This document shows positions 46,261-55,808 of a stretch of DNA of 64,000 bases, one piece after another. The notes beneath the pieces were generated by a model. It was not told the origin of the DNA and made no database searches. It saw only the letters and a list, made by a program, of their open reading frames with translations. The stretch lies in assembly GCF_002209535.1 (NCBI RefSeq), contig NZ_NJIG01000004.1:310001-374000 (forward strand). The letters run 5' to 3'. How positions within the stretch are numbered: the first letter of the stretch is position 1; each line of letters begins with the position of its first letter. The stretch is from Achromobacter marplatensis. Its GTDB lineage: Bacteria; Pseudomonadota; Gammaproteobacteria; Burkholderiales; Burkholderiaceae_B. The position numbers were made by a program, and so were the translations under genes.

Positions 46261-47058
46261 ATGCAGGAACGGGGCAATGTGTTCGTCGTGCAACTTGATG
46301 AAATGACGAACAATAATTTTGTCGCTGCCTTGCGTGAATTCCAATGGCAGGTCAGCGCGTTCGAATCGCCGGCCGAACTCTTGGAGCACCTGCAGACGGA
46401 GGATGCCCATGCGATGGTGCTGCGTGGCCGGGGCAAGCGGATCCCGCAGCTGATTGCCGCGTTACGGCGTGCGGCGCCGGATGCAGTAGTGGTGTGGCAG
46501 GCGCCCGCTGCCACGCCGCGCGAACGTGTCGAGGCCCTGGAGGCCGGCGTGGATGCCTACAGCTCGGTGCGCATGGAAGCGCCCGAATGGGACGCGTTGC
46601 TGCGCAATGTGCGCCGGCGGTTGCTGCCGCCGGCGACCGACGGGCCGGCGTGGCGCGTGCTTGGACGCGAACGGATGCTGTCCGGGCCCGCCGGTGAACG
46701 GCTGCCGCTTACCGTGACGGAGCGTGCTTTTTTTATCCGCCTGTTGAATGCGCCCGGCCAATGCCTGCGGCGCGAACGGTTCTTTCCAGGCAACCCGCAA
46801 GAGGGCGCGCGCAGCGTGGATGTGCTGGTGTCGCGGCTGCGCAGCAAGGCGCGCCGTCTTGATATCGACCTGCCGGTACTCGCCGTGCGCGGGTGGGGCT
46901 ACATCTTCCTGCAGCACGACCCGGGCACGACGCGGCAGGGTGGCTGGAACCCTGCGCGAAACGCCGCGTGTGCAAAGCCCTTAGAGCACGACCAGGTTGT
47001 CCCGGTGCATCAGCTCGGGGTCGGTCATGCTGCCCAGGATGCGGGCGATCTGGGATGA
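46261..47058 (+). CDS. OmpR-type winged-helix regulator with degenerate receiver
   Basis: This 265-residue protein has a receiver-like fold at residues 1-120 in which the phospho-acceptor aspartate region reads AMVLRGRGK and the conserved lysine is absent, so it should not be phosphorylated. A PhoB-type DNA-binding domain follows ([48 protein letters not shown]). The last 40 residues are a tail encoded partly antisense to proB (78-base convergent overlap). Confidence 0.83.
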   Translation: MQERGNVFVVQLDEMTNNNFVAALREFQWQVSAFESPAELLEHLQTEDAHAMVLRGRGKRIPQLIAALRRAAPDAVVVWQAPAATPRERVEALEAGVDAYSSVRMEAPEWDALLRNVRRRLLPPATDGPAWRVLGRERMLSGPAGERLPLTVTERAFFIRLLNAPGQCLRRERFFPGNPQEGARSVDVLVSRLRSKARRLDIDLPVLAVRGWGYIFLQHDPGTTRQGGWNPARNAACAKPLEHDQVVPVHQLGVGHAAQDAGDLG

Positions 47059-48117
47059 CGGCTGGCGCAGGATGCGCCGCGTATCCACGGACGAATAGTT
47101 GATCAGGCCGCGGGCGCATTCGCGCCCCTGGCTGTCCACGCATGCGACGACGTCGCCGCGGCCGAACTCGCCTTCCACTTCCGTCACGCCGATCGGTAGC
47201 AGGCTCTTGCCTTCGCGCAGCAGCGCCTGCACGGCGCCGTCATCCAGCACGACGCGACCGCGCAGCCGGAGGTGGTCGGCCAGCCATTGCTTGCGGGCGG
47301 ACCACACGGGCAGCACGGCGCGCAATTCGCTGCCGATGCATTCACCCTGGGCCAGGCGCGTCAGCACGTTGCGTTCGCGGCCCGAGGCGATGACGGTGTG
47401 CGCGCCGCTGTGGGCCGCGCGTTTGGCCGCCAGCACCTTGGTCAGCATGCCGCCGGTGCCGATGCCGCTGCCGGCGCCGCCGGCCATGGCTTCCAAGGAC
47501 GGGTCGCCGGCTTGCGCATGCGACATGAACTTGGCTTCGGGGTTCTTGCGAGGGTCGGAGTCGTACAGGCCGCGCTGATCGGTCAGGATGATCAGCGTGT
47601 CGGCCTCGATCAGGTTGGTGACCAGTGCGCCCAACGTGTCGTTGTCACCCAGCCGGATCTCGTCCGTGACGACGGTGTCGTTTTCATTGACGATCGGCAC
47701 CACGCCCAGGCGCAGCAGCGCGAACAGCGTGCTGCGAGCGTTGAGGTAGCGGTGGCGGTCGGCCAGGTCTTCATGGGTCAGCAGGATCTGCGCGGTGCGC
47801 AGGCCGTACTCGGCGAACGCCGCTTCGTAGGCCTGGCACAGGCCCATCTGGCCTACGGCCGCGGCCGCCTGCAGTTCGTGCATGACGGACGGGCGCTTGC
47901 GCCAACCCAGCCGCGCCATGCCTTCCGCGATCGCGCCGCTGGAGACCAGCACGATCTGCTTGCCCTGCTTGTGCAGGGCGGCGATCTGCGCGGCCCAGTG
48001 CGCGACAGCGGCGCGGTCCAGGCCTCGGCCTTCGTTGGTGACCAGCGACGAGCCGACTTTGGCGACGAGGCGCTGGGCGTGGGTGACGACGGAAACGGCA
48101 GGTGTTTCAGCAGACAT
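46981..48117 (-). CDS. proB: Glutamate 5-kinase
   Basis: This 378-residue enzyme phosphorylates glutamate as the first step of proline synthesis. The amino-acid kinase domain shows [56 protein letters not shown] and [16 protein letters not shown]-terminal PUA domain (about residues 285-370) follows. It lies 55 bp after obgE in the conserved rplU-rpmA-obgE-proB order. Its 3-prime end is overlapped by a convergent regulator gene. Confidence 0.96.
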   Translation of the reverse strand: MSAETPAVSVVTHAQRLVAKVGSSLVTNEGRGLDRAAVAHWAAQIAALHKQGKQIVLVSSGAIAEGMARLGWRKRPSVMHELQAAAAVGQMGLCQAYEAAFAEYGLRTAQILLTHEDLADRHRYLNARSTLFALLRLGVVPIVNENDTVVTDEIRLGDNDTLGALVTNLIEADTLIILTDQRGLYDSDPRKNPEAKFMSHAQAGDPSLEAMAGGAGSGIGTGGMLTKVLAAKRAAHSGAHTVIASGRERNVLTRLAQGECIGSELRAVLPVWSARKQWLADHLRLRGRVVLDDGAVQALLREGKSLLPIGVTEVEGEFGRGDVVACVDSQGRECARGLINYSSVDTRRILRQPSSQIARILGSMTDPELMHRDNLVVL

Positions 48118-48172
48118 GATGGGCGCCGGCTGCGGCGAAAAAAGACGTAATCGTAAGGACTGCGATTATGGC

Positions 48173-49393
<1,221 letters not shown>

Positions 49394-49403
49394 CTAAAAC
49401 AAA

Positions 49404-49517
49404 AAAGCCCCCCACGCTGCACACACTTCGTGTGCTTGCTACCCCCCAAGGGGGCCGCATTTTGTCTTGGGGCGGCCCGGCGACAAAAAAGCCCTGCCGC
49501 ATGCGACAGGGCTTTTG
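49404..49517. terminator. Three consecutive hairpins between obgE and rpmA
   Basis: The hairpins are GCACAC-ACTTC-GTGTGC (49419-49435), CCCCC-AA-GGGGG (49443-49454), and GCCCTG...CAGGGC (49491-49512). The third is bordered by A- and T-runs, so it would terminate or attenuate rpmA transcription before obgE. The first two resemble a G+C-rich repeat seen between genes in this lineage, from memory. Confidence 0.65.
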
Positions 49518-49565
49518 CCGTTCGGCAACGCGGTAAACCGCGTTGCGCTGACCGTGCTTGTCCGA

Positions 49566-49826
49566 TTACTCGGCAGCGATGATCGAAACGGTCTGCTTGT
49601 TCAATGCGCCCTTGAAGCCGAATTGAACCTTGCCGTCGACCAGCGCGAACAGGGTGTGGTCCTTGCCCATGCCGACGTTCACGCCAGCGTGGAAGCGAGT
49701 ACCGCGCTGACGCACGATGATCGAACCAGCGGGAATCAGTTCACCGCCGAAGGTCTTGACGCCCAGACGCTTTGATTCTGAGTCGCGTCCGTTTCGCGTA
49801 GAGCCGCCGCCCTTTTTCTGTGCCAT
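49566..49826 (-). CDS. rpmA: 50S ribosomal protein L27
   Basis: This 86-residue ribosomal protein has the N-terminus [20 protein letters not shown], which reaches the peptidyl-transferase centre. The family core is [20 protein letters not shown] and [14 protein letters not shown]. It lies 34 bp downstream of rplU. Confidence 0.98.
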   Translation of the reverse strand: MAQKKGGGSTRNGRDSESKRLGVKTFGGELIPAGSIIVRQRGTRFHAGVNVGMGKDHTLFALVDGKVQFGFKGALNKQTVSIIAAE

Positions 49827-49860
49827 GTTTAGCTCCTGCTAAGTGGTACCGAGTCGCTTC

Positions 49861-50172
49861 TTAAGCCGTGATGGCTTCGATGCGGATTTCGGTGTAGTTC
49901 TGACGGTGGCCCTGACGCTTCTGATAGTGCTTGCGACGGCGCATCTTGAAGATCTTGACCTTGTCGTGGCGGCCTTGCGCAAGAACCGTTGCCTTGACCA
50001 CAGCGCCGGAGACGAGGGGCGTGCCAACTTTCAGTTGGTCGCCTTCGCCCACGGACAGCACTTGGTCCAGGGTGATTTCTTGCCCAATGTCTGCCGGTAT
50101 CTGTTCTATCTTGAGTTTTTCGCCAGCGGCAACGCGATACTGCTTGCCACCGGTTTTTACGACCGCGTACAT
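49861..50172 (-). CDS. rplU: 50S ribosomal protein L21
   Basis: This 103-residue ribosomal protein runs from [20 protein letters not shown] to a C-terminal [20 protein letters not shown] that contacts 23S rRNA. It is the first gene of the L21-L27-Obg group. The start at 50172 is the normal family start; the longer upstream frame covers the mRNA leader and is not translated. Confidence 0.98.
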   Translation of the reverse strand: MYAVVKTGGKQYRVAAGEKLKIEQIPADIGQEITLDQVLSVGEGDQLKVGTPLVSGAVVKATVLAQGRHDKVKIFKMRRRKHYQKRQGHRQNYTEIRIEAITA

Positions 50173-50412
50173 GGGGTGTTCCTTAAATAGGTAAATGGGT
50201 CTATCCGCGCGACCCGCCCTGCTGGGTGGGATTGCCGCCCTGGAAAGATCGCTTTCATGTCTTGATGCCAGAACCTGGCAAGAAGGAAGGCGCCTATGTG
50301 CTTTCAAGCGTAGTGCTTGGAAAGTACCCAGAGGGTTTACGCGAACAACCGACGTAATTCGGGCATTGCTGACCGAATCCAGGATATTAGCCCGGGACTT
50401 TTCAAAAGTCAA
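50173..50412 (-). promoter_or_regulatory. rplU promoter and structured leader
   Basis: On the minus strand TTGACT (50407-50412) and TAATAT (50384-50389) are separated by exactly 17 bases, giving a start near 50377 and a leader of about 205 nt. The leader holds hairpins CTTTCCAAGC/GCTTGAAAG (about 50298-50327) and TGCCAG-GTT-CTGGCA. An L21-type autoregulatory leader is possible. The last 40 bp before the IclR gene shows nothing. Confidence 0.75.
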
Positions 50413-50454
50413 AAAGCCGTTGCAGGCTAAGGGCTTAGGTGTGGCGCCCAGGCT

Positions 50455-51213
50455 TCAAGCCGCGGGAATCACCCGCAACGCGATGTCGCGGGCCACCTGG
50501 CGGATGCCTTCCATCACGTCGCGCCGGTGGGCGTCGTCCAGGCGGTCGGTGGGGATCGATGTGCTGACCGCCACCCGCTTGCCCAAAGGCGTGACCCCGA
50601 TGTAGGCCGCGTAGCAGACCAGGCCCGTCGCCACTTCCTCAAGATCCTGGCCCAGCCCCATCTGGCGCACCAGATCCAGTTCCTGGTAGAGCGCTTCGCG
50701 GGTGGCCAACGTGCGGTCGGTGACGCGCGGCAACTCAGCCGGCACACAGGCGGCCAGGGCGTCGGCGTCCAGGTTGGCCAGCAGCGCCTTGCCCAGAGCG
50801 CAGGCGTGGGCGGGCAGGCGCATGCCCAGTTCCGACACCAGCCGGACGGGGCGGCGGGCGTCTTCGCGGGCGATATAGACCACGTCGAAGCCGTCCAGCA
50901 CGGCCAGTTGCACTACCTCGTTGCAGCGGGCGACGAAATCGCTGGCGGCTTCATGGAAGGCGGCTTGCAGGCCGTCGTGGCGCAGGTAGGCAAAGCCCAG
51001 CGCCATCAGTTCGATCCCGATCAGGTAGCCGCCGTCTTTGCGTTCGATCCAGCGCCGCTGCTCCAGGCAGTCCAGCAACAGGTAGAGGGTGCTTTTGGCC
51101 AACTGGCAGGTGTCGGCCAGTTCGGCCGCCTTGACCGGCGTGCGGCGGCCGGCAAGGACCCGCAGGATGTCGTGCGTGCGCCGGATGGCGGGAACGTCAT
51201 AGTCGATAGCCAC
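50455..51213 (-). CDS. IclR-family transcriptional regulator
   Basis: This 252-residue regulator has an N-terminal winged HTH (IRRTHDILRVLAGRRTPVKAAELADTCQL, then AKSTLYLLLDCLEQRRWIERK) and a C-terminal effector domain (VQLAVLDGFDVVYIAREDAR, LPAHACALGKALLA, ATGLVCYAAYIGVTPLG). It is divergent from an FAH-family gene that it probably controls. The intergenic dyad at 51224 is the likely operator. The effector is unknown. Confidence 0.93.
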   Translation of the reverse strand: MAIDYDVPAIRRTHDILRVLAGRRTPVKAAELADTCQLAKSTLYLLLDCLEQRRWIERKDGGYLIGIELMALGFAYLRHDGLQAAFHEAASDFVARCNEVVQLAVLDGFDVVYIAREDARRPVRLVSELGMRLPAHACALGKALLANLDADALAACVPAELPRVTDRTLATREALYQELDLVRQMGLGQDLEEVATGLVCYAAYIGVTPLGKRVAVSTSIPTDRLDDAHRRDVMEGIRQVARDIALRVIPAA

Positions 51214-51223
51214 GGCGCATTAT

Positions 51224-51239
51224 TTCCAATATGTTGGAA
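51224..51239. promoter_or_regulatory. Candidate IclR operator
   Basis: The perfect dyad TTCCAA-TATG-TTGGAA lies just upstream of the IclR start and is followed by a related half-site ATATTGG (about 51252). The arrangement fits control of both divergent genes. Confidence 0.6.
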
Positions 51240-51344
51240 TGAAATTCATAATATTGGACATGATAAGGCCATTCTCCTAGACTCGTCCTGCATCAACGGC
51301 CTGCCGCATCCCAGGCGATGACCGGCACAACGCGAGGAGACAAC

Positions 51345-52502
51345 ATGAATCCGCAGCACGACACACTGCCTTCCGATCTATCCCAGGCGTTGCTGGTGGG
51401 CCGGGTCTGGCGCCCGGCACCGGTCAACGGCCCCAGCGTGGTGGTGGTGCGCGACGGCGAGGTTTTCGACATTACCGCCACGGCGCCCACCGTGTCCGAC
51501 TTGCTGGACCGGGCCGACCGCGTGGCGGTAGCGCGCAGCGCCGACGGGGAATCGCTGGGCGACGTGCGGGCACTGATGGCCGCCACGTTGCAAGGCGGGG
51601 AGGGGCCACGTTTGCTGGCGCCGTGCGACCTGCAACCGGTCAAGGCGGCTGGCGTCACCTTTGCCATCAGCCTGCTGGAACGCATGATCGAAGAAGAAGC
51701 CGGCGGCGACGCGAGCCGCGCGGACGAGATCCGCGTGCGGATGCAGGCGCTGATCGGCTCGGACCTCTCGCGCTTGCGTCCAGGCTCTGCGCAGGCGCTC
51801 AAGCTGAAGGTCGAATTGCTTGAACGCGGACAATGGTCGCAATACCTGGAGGTGGGCATCGGCCCCGATGCCGAGATCTTTTCGAAGGCACCGCCCATGG
51901 CCTCGGTGGGCTTTGGTGCCCAGATCGGCGTGCTGCCGGAATCCGAATGGAACAACCCCGAACCCGAAATCGTGCTGGCCGTGGACAGCCGCGGCGAGGT
52001 CGTGGGTGCCACCTTGGGCAACGACGTCAACCTGCGCGACATCGAAGGCCGCAGCGCCTTGCTGCTGACCAAGGCCAAGGACAACAACGGATCCTGCGCC
52101 ATCGGCCCCTTCATCCGGCTGTTCGACGGCGACTTCGATATGGACAGCGTGCGCCAGGCCGACGTGTCGCTGCGCATCGACGGCGACGACGGCTTCGCGT
52201 TGAGCGGCGTGAGCCACATGCGGGAAATCAGCCGCGATCCGCTCGACCTGGTGCGCCAGGCCTGCGGCGCGCATCATCAGTATCCCGACGGCTTCATGCT
52301 GTTCCTGGGCACCATGTTCTCGCCCAGCCAGGATCGCAAGGGCCCGGGCACGGGATTCACGCACAAGCTGGGCGACCGCGTTGTGATCGCCTCCGAGCGC
52401 ATCGGCGCCTTGGTCAACGAGGTGCAGTTGTCCACCGAGATCGCGCCCTGGACCTTTGGCGTGCGCGCGCTGTACGCCAATCTGGCAGGGCGCGGCCTGT
52501 AA
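51345..52502 (+). CDS. Fumarylacetoacetate hydrolase-family protein
   Basis: This 385-residue protein has the FAH fold in its C-terminal two thirds: VGFGAQIGVLPESEWNNPEPEIVLAVDSRGEVVGATLGNDVNLRD with metal-binding acids, and KDNNGSCAIGPFI. Family members hydrolyse or dehydrate 2-keto sugar acids or related compounds. The start at 51345 has GAGGAG nearby; an in-frame start at 51318 is weaker. Divergent from IclR, it looks like a one-enzyme catabolic unit. The substrate is not known. Confidence 0.88.
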   Translation: MNPQHDTLPSDLSQALLVGRVWRPAPVNGPSVVVVRDGEVFDITATAPTVSDLLDRADRVAVARSADGESLGDVRALMAATLQGGEGPRLLAPCDLQPVKAAGVTFAISLLERMIEEEAGGDASRADEIRVRMQALIGSDLSRLRPGSAQALKLKVELLERGQWSQYLEVGIGPDAEIFSKAPPMASVGFGAQIGVLPESEWNNPEPEIVLAVDSRGEVVGATLGNDVNLRDIEGRSALLLTKAKDNNGSCAIGPFIRLFDGDFDMDSVRQADVSLRIDGDDGFALSGVSHMREISRDPLDLVRQACGAHHQYPDGFMLFLGTMFSPSQDRKGPGTGFTHKLGDRVVIASERIGALVNEVQLSTEIAPWTFGVRALYANLAGRGL

Positions 52503-52668
52503 AAGGATCGGGGGCCGGAGCAGGGGCGCAAGTGGGGCGGAGGTGGGGCGGCCGTGGCCGCCTGCTGCCCGTAACACCCCGTATAATCGCTGGTCGAATC
52601 CCCCGCCGCACGTGGCGGGCCCAGCGGTAAGAGCCCCCACGCGGCTCGTTTCACTTGTCGGATACGTC

Positions 52669-53634
52669 TTGAATCTCCCCGCGCTTATTGCCCCCATTGC
52701 TGACGATATGAAGGCTGTCGACGCGGTCATCCGCGAGCGGCTGAATTCCGATGTGGTCCTGATCCGCACGATTGGCGACTACATCATTGGCGCGGGCGGC
52801 AAGCGCATGCGCCCGGCCATGGTGCTGATGGTGGCGCGCGCCTTGGGGTACGAAGGGACGCACCACCAACTGCTGGCCGCCGTCGTGGAATTCATCCACA
52901 CCGCCACCTTGCTGCATGACGATGTGGTCGACGAATCCGACCTGCGCCGCGGCCGGGATACCGCCAACGCCGTGTTCGGCAACGCCGCCAGCGTCCTGGT
53001 GGGCGACTACCTGTATTCCCGTTCGTTCGAGATGATGGTCGAGGCCGACTCGATGCGCATCATGAGCATCCTGTCGCAGGCCACCACGGTGATCGCCGAG
53101 GGCGAGGTGCTGCAGCTCTTGAACGTGCACGACCCGGATGTCTCGCAAGAGCGCTACCTGCAAGTGGTGCGCTACAAGACCGCGAAGCTGTTCGAAGCCG
53201 CCGCCCAAGTCGGCGCCATCCTGGCGGGCGCAACGCCCGAACAGGAAGCCGCCGCGGCCGCCTACGGCCGCCACGTTGGCACGGCTTTCCAGCTGGTGGA
53301 CGACGTGCTGGATTACAGCGGCGACGCCGCCGCCCTGGGCAAGAACGTGGGCGACGACCTGCGCGAAGGCAAACCGACGCTGCCGCTGATCCGCGTGATG
53401 GAAGTGGGCACGCCCGAGCAGCAGCAACTGATCCGCGACGCCATCAAGACGGGCGACGCCGACTTCGCCGCCGTGGCCGCCGCCATCCAGGCGACCGACG
53501 CGCTGGAACACGCGCGTCTGGCCGCCGTCGCCGAAGCCGATCGGGCCCGCGAAGCCCTGTCCGCCTACCCCGCTTCCCCTTTCTTGAATTCTCTGCTAGA
53601 ATTCTGCGCTTTCGCGGTGAATAGAGATCGCTAG
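52669..53634 (+). CDS. ispB: Octaprenyl diphosphate synthase
   Basis: This 321-residue all-helical prenyltransferase makes the ubiquinone side chain. The first aspartate-rich motif is LLHDDVVDESD (D84, D85, D88) and the second is QLVDDVLDYSGD. GKRMRPAMVLM binds the allylic diphosphate. The conserved N-terminus NLPALIAPIADDMKAVDAVI begins right after a TTG codon at 52669, which is the likely start; no in-frame ATG fits. A TATAAT box lies at 52582-52587. Confidence 0.92.
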   Translation: MNLPALIAPIADDMKAVDAVIRERLNSDVVLIRTIGDYIIGAGGKRMRPAMVLMVARALGYEGTHHQLLAAVVEFIHTATLLHDDVVDESDLRRGRDTANAVFGNAASVLVGDYLYSRSFEMMVEADSMRIMSILSQATTVIAEGEVLQLLNVHDPDVSQERYLQVVRYKTAKLFEAAAQVGAILAGATPEQEAAAAAYGRHVGTAFQLVDDVLDYSGDAAALGKNVGDDLREGKPTLPLIRVMEVGTPEQQQLIRDAIKTGDADFAAVAAAIQATDALEHARLAAVAEADRAREALSAYPASPFLNSLLEFCAFAVNRDR

Positions 53635-53809
53635 CGCGGAAACCTGATTCGGGGAATTGAAAAGCAAGGTTGAAAAACCTGATTTTCAAAAAAACTGAAT
53701 TTAGGTTCTAATAGCGGTCGCTGTTGATAGTGAAAAAACAGCAAGATGTTTGGTTGCACTGAGCGTAGCCGAGCAAGCAAGTAGGCAGAGATGCCTAAAT
53801 AGTAAGACT

Positions 53810-54177
<368 letters not shown>

Positions 54178-54195
54178 CGCCAGTCCTATCTTGCC

Positions 54196-54260
54196 GAATT
54201 ACACGGATTCGGGTAATGTCGCCCTGAATTACACAAAATAGTGTAACACAGAACTGTGTT
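54196..54260. promoter_or_regulatory. Operator-like repeats between the HTH gene and parA
   Basis: GAATTACAC occurs at 54196-54204 and 54226-54234. TTACAC (54229) pairs with GTGTAA (54241), and AACACAG-AA-CTGTGTT (54245-54260) is a perfect dyad. The cluster of related half-sites in a divergent gap suggests a repressor-controlled switch region. Confidence 0.65.
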
Positions 54261-54333
54261 TTAGCTAACGATAACCGCCCTTGAACGGGTATGCAACTGG
54301 GCCGTTGGCCCCACGCCGAAATAGAGGAACGCC

Positions 54334-55185
54334 ATGCCACACGTGATCGCTGTCGCGTCCACCAAAGGTGGAGTCACGAAAACGACAACCTGCGCCAATC
54401 TCGCGGGAATATTCGCCGATTTTGGAATGCAGGTCTTGCTGTTCGATGCAGATGAACAGAACAGCTTGACCAAGTACTACCCCATCCAGCACAGGGCCGA
54501 GCATGGCCTGACGCGCGTCGTCACTCGTGGCGGCCTCGTCACTGAAGATTGCATCAGCAAGACGTCAATCCCAGGTATCGACATCGTTTGCTCGGACGCG
54601 GTATCAGGCAATCTGCAGACATGGTTGAAGGACCGCGAAGACCGGCTTTTAATTTTGCGCCGAGCGGTCCGACGCTCCGCAGCCGTCGACAAGTACCACG
54701 TGATCATCATCGACACGCAGGGCGCGGCTGGTGAACTGCAGAAGACTGCTGCTATGGCGGCGGACGTGATCCTGTCGCCCATCAAACCCGACGTGCTGTC
54801 GGCGGCTGAATTCGCCGACGGCACGCTAAGGATGATGGACTCGTTAAACAGCCTGTCCGACTTCGGTACCGACTTCCGCAGCGGAGACTTGTACGTAGTG
54901 ATTAGCGCCTTGGAGCGCAATAACAATGCACGCCAGGTCGCGGATCAGATCCGCCGTAGCTTCGCAGGCCATAAGCAGGTCAAAGGAATCCTGAACACTG
55001 TAGTGCCGCATGCCGCCGCCTATACCGCAGCGGCGACCGCACGGGTCCCTGTTCACCAGTACGACCGCCGAAAAGTCGATAAGGCACCGTGGGACGTGAT
55101 GCACCGCCTTGCCTGGGAACTATTCCCGGCATTGAGCGGCATTTATGTGGACGGTCAAGGCCAGGCTGAAGAAGTGGAGGCCTGA
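54334..55185 (+). CDS. parA: ParA/Soj-type partition ATPase of the ICE
   Basis: This 283-residue ATPase has the deviant Walker A ASTKGGVTKTTTCANLAGIF (residues 8-27), Walker A-prime VLLFDADEQNSLTKYY and Walker B VIIIDTQGAAGEL. Together with the ParB downstream it would maintain the excised element. PFGI-1/PAPI-1-like ICEs carry this Soj at one end. It is the first gene of a long coupled run. Confidence 0.93.
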   Translation: MPHVIAVASTKGGVTKTTTCANLAGIFADFGMQVLLFDADEQNSLTKYYPIQHRAEHGLTRVVTRGGLVTEDCISKTSIPGIDIVCSDAVSGNLQTWLKDREDRLLILRRAVRRSAAVDKYHVIIIDTQGAAGELQKTAAMAADVILSPIKPDVLSAAEFADGTLRMMDSLNSLSDFGTDFRSGDLYVVISALERNNNARQVADQIRRSFAGHKQVKGILNTVVPHAAAYTAAATARVPVHQYDRRKVDKAPWDVMHRLAWELFPALSGIYVDGQGQAEEVEA

Positions 55186-55188
55186 GCT

Positions 55189-55587
55189 ATGAAAACCGCC
55201 ACTCGAATGCTCGACCTGCCCGATATCGGTGACCTGTTTCGGGCAACCGCTCCCGCCGCAGGGGAGCAGCCGCCGCTCACTTTTTACGTGGCGGTGTCAC
55301 CAGATCACGCACCGCTTGAAATGCGCCGCGCGCGCGCCGCTGCGGTGGTTCAAACGGCCCTCCTCGCTATGCGACCGATCGGCCTAGAACCCGCAGCAAC
55401 GGCCCCGGCCGAAGTCTTCAGTTTCAGCGAAATGCGCCGCATGGGCGTATCGAAGAGTGAAGCAGCTCGCATATTCGAGGACCCAGTCCTCCACCGCTGC
55501 GTCCCCCATCCCATATTCATCGTGCCCGACCCTGTGCCGTATCTGAACGCGTGGTCGGCCATCAGCTCCGGGAGGATCGAGCCGTGA
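55189..55587 (+). CDS. ICE protein of unknown function
   Basis: This 132-residue protein starts three bases after parA, behind GGAGG. It contains a charged helix (MRRARAAAVVQTALLAMRP), an HTH-like stretch (SFSEMRRMGVSKSEAARIFED) and a hydrophobic end (HPIFIVPDPVPYLNAW). I do not recognise the family. It overlaps the next gene by four bases, so it belongs to the par operon. Confidence 0.75.
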   Translation: MKTATRMLDLPDIGDLFRATAPAAGEQPPLTFYVAVSPDHAPLEMRRARAAAVVQTALLAMRPIGLEPAATAPAEVFSFSEMRRMGVSKSEAARIFEDPVLHRCVPHPIFIVPDPVPYLNAWSAISSGRIEP

Positions 55588-55808
55588 CTACAAACAAGGA
55601 ATTAGCTCTCCAGCACTTGGATACCGAACTAGGCCTGCTGCACCGTGCAACGCCCGAATCACCCGAGCGCGCCCTGCACCTTGGAATCGTTCTGGGCGCG
55701 GTAAGTGCGTATAGGAACCTGGGCGTGCTTGGCGAAGATGACCTGGTCTTCATGGCCACTGCGCTTGCCGGCGAAGACGACAAGCTTCCGATCCTGAGGG
55801 GGCACTGA
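55584..55808 (+). CDS. Small ICE protein of unknown function
   Basis: This 74-residue protein starts at a GTG inside a GTGA overlap with the previous stop, behind GGAGG. It is mostly helical (LALQHLDTELGLLHRATPES; ALHLGIVLGAVSAYRNLGVL). The stop overlaps the parB start (TGATG). It is not recognised; possible accessory to partition by position only. Confidence 0.72.
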   Translation: MTTNKELALQHLDTELGLLHRATPESPERALHLGIVLGAVSAYRNLGVLGEDDLVFMATALAGEDDKLPILRGH

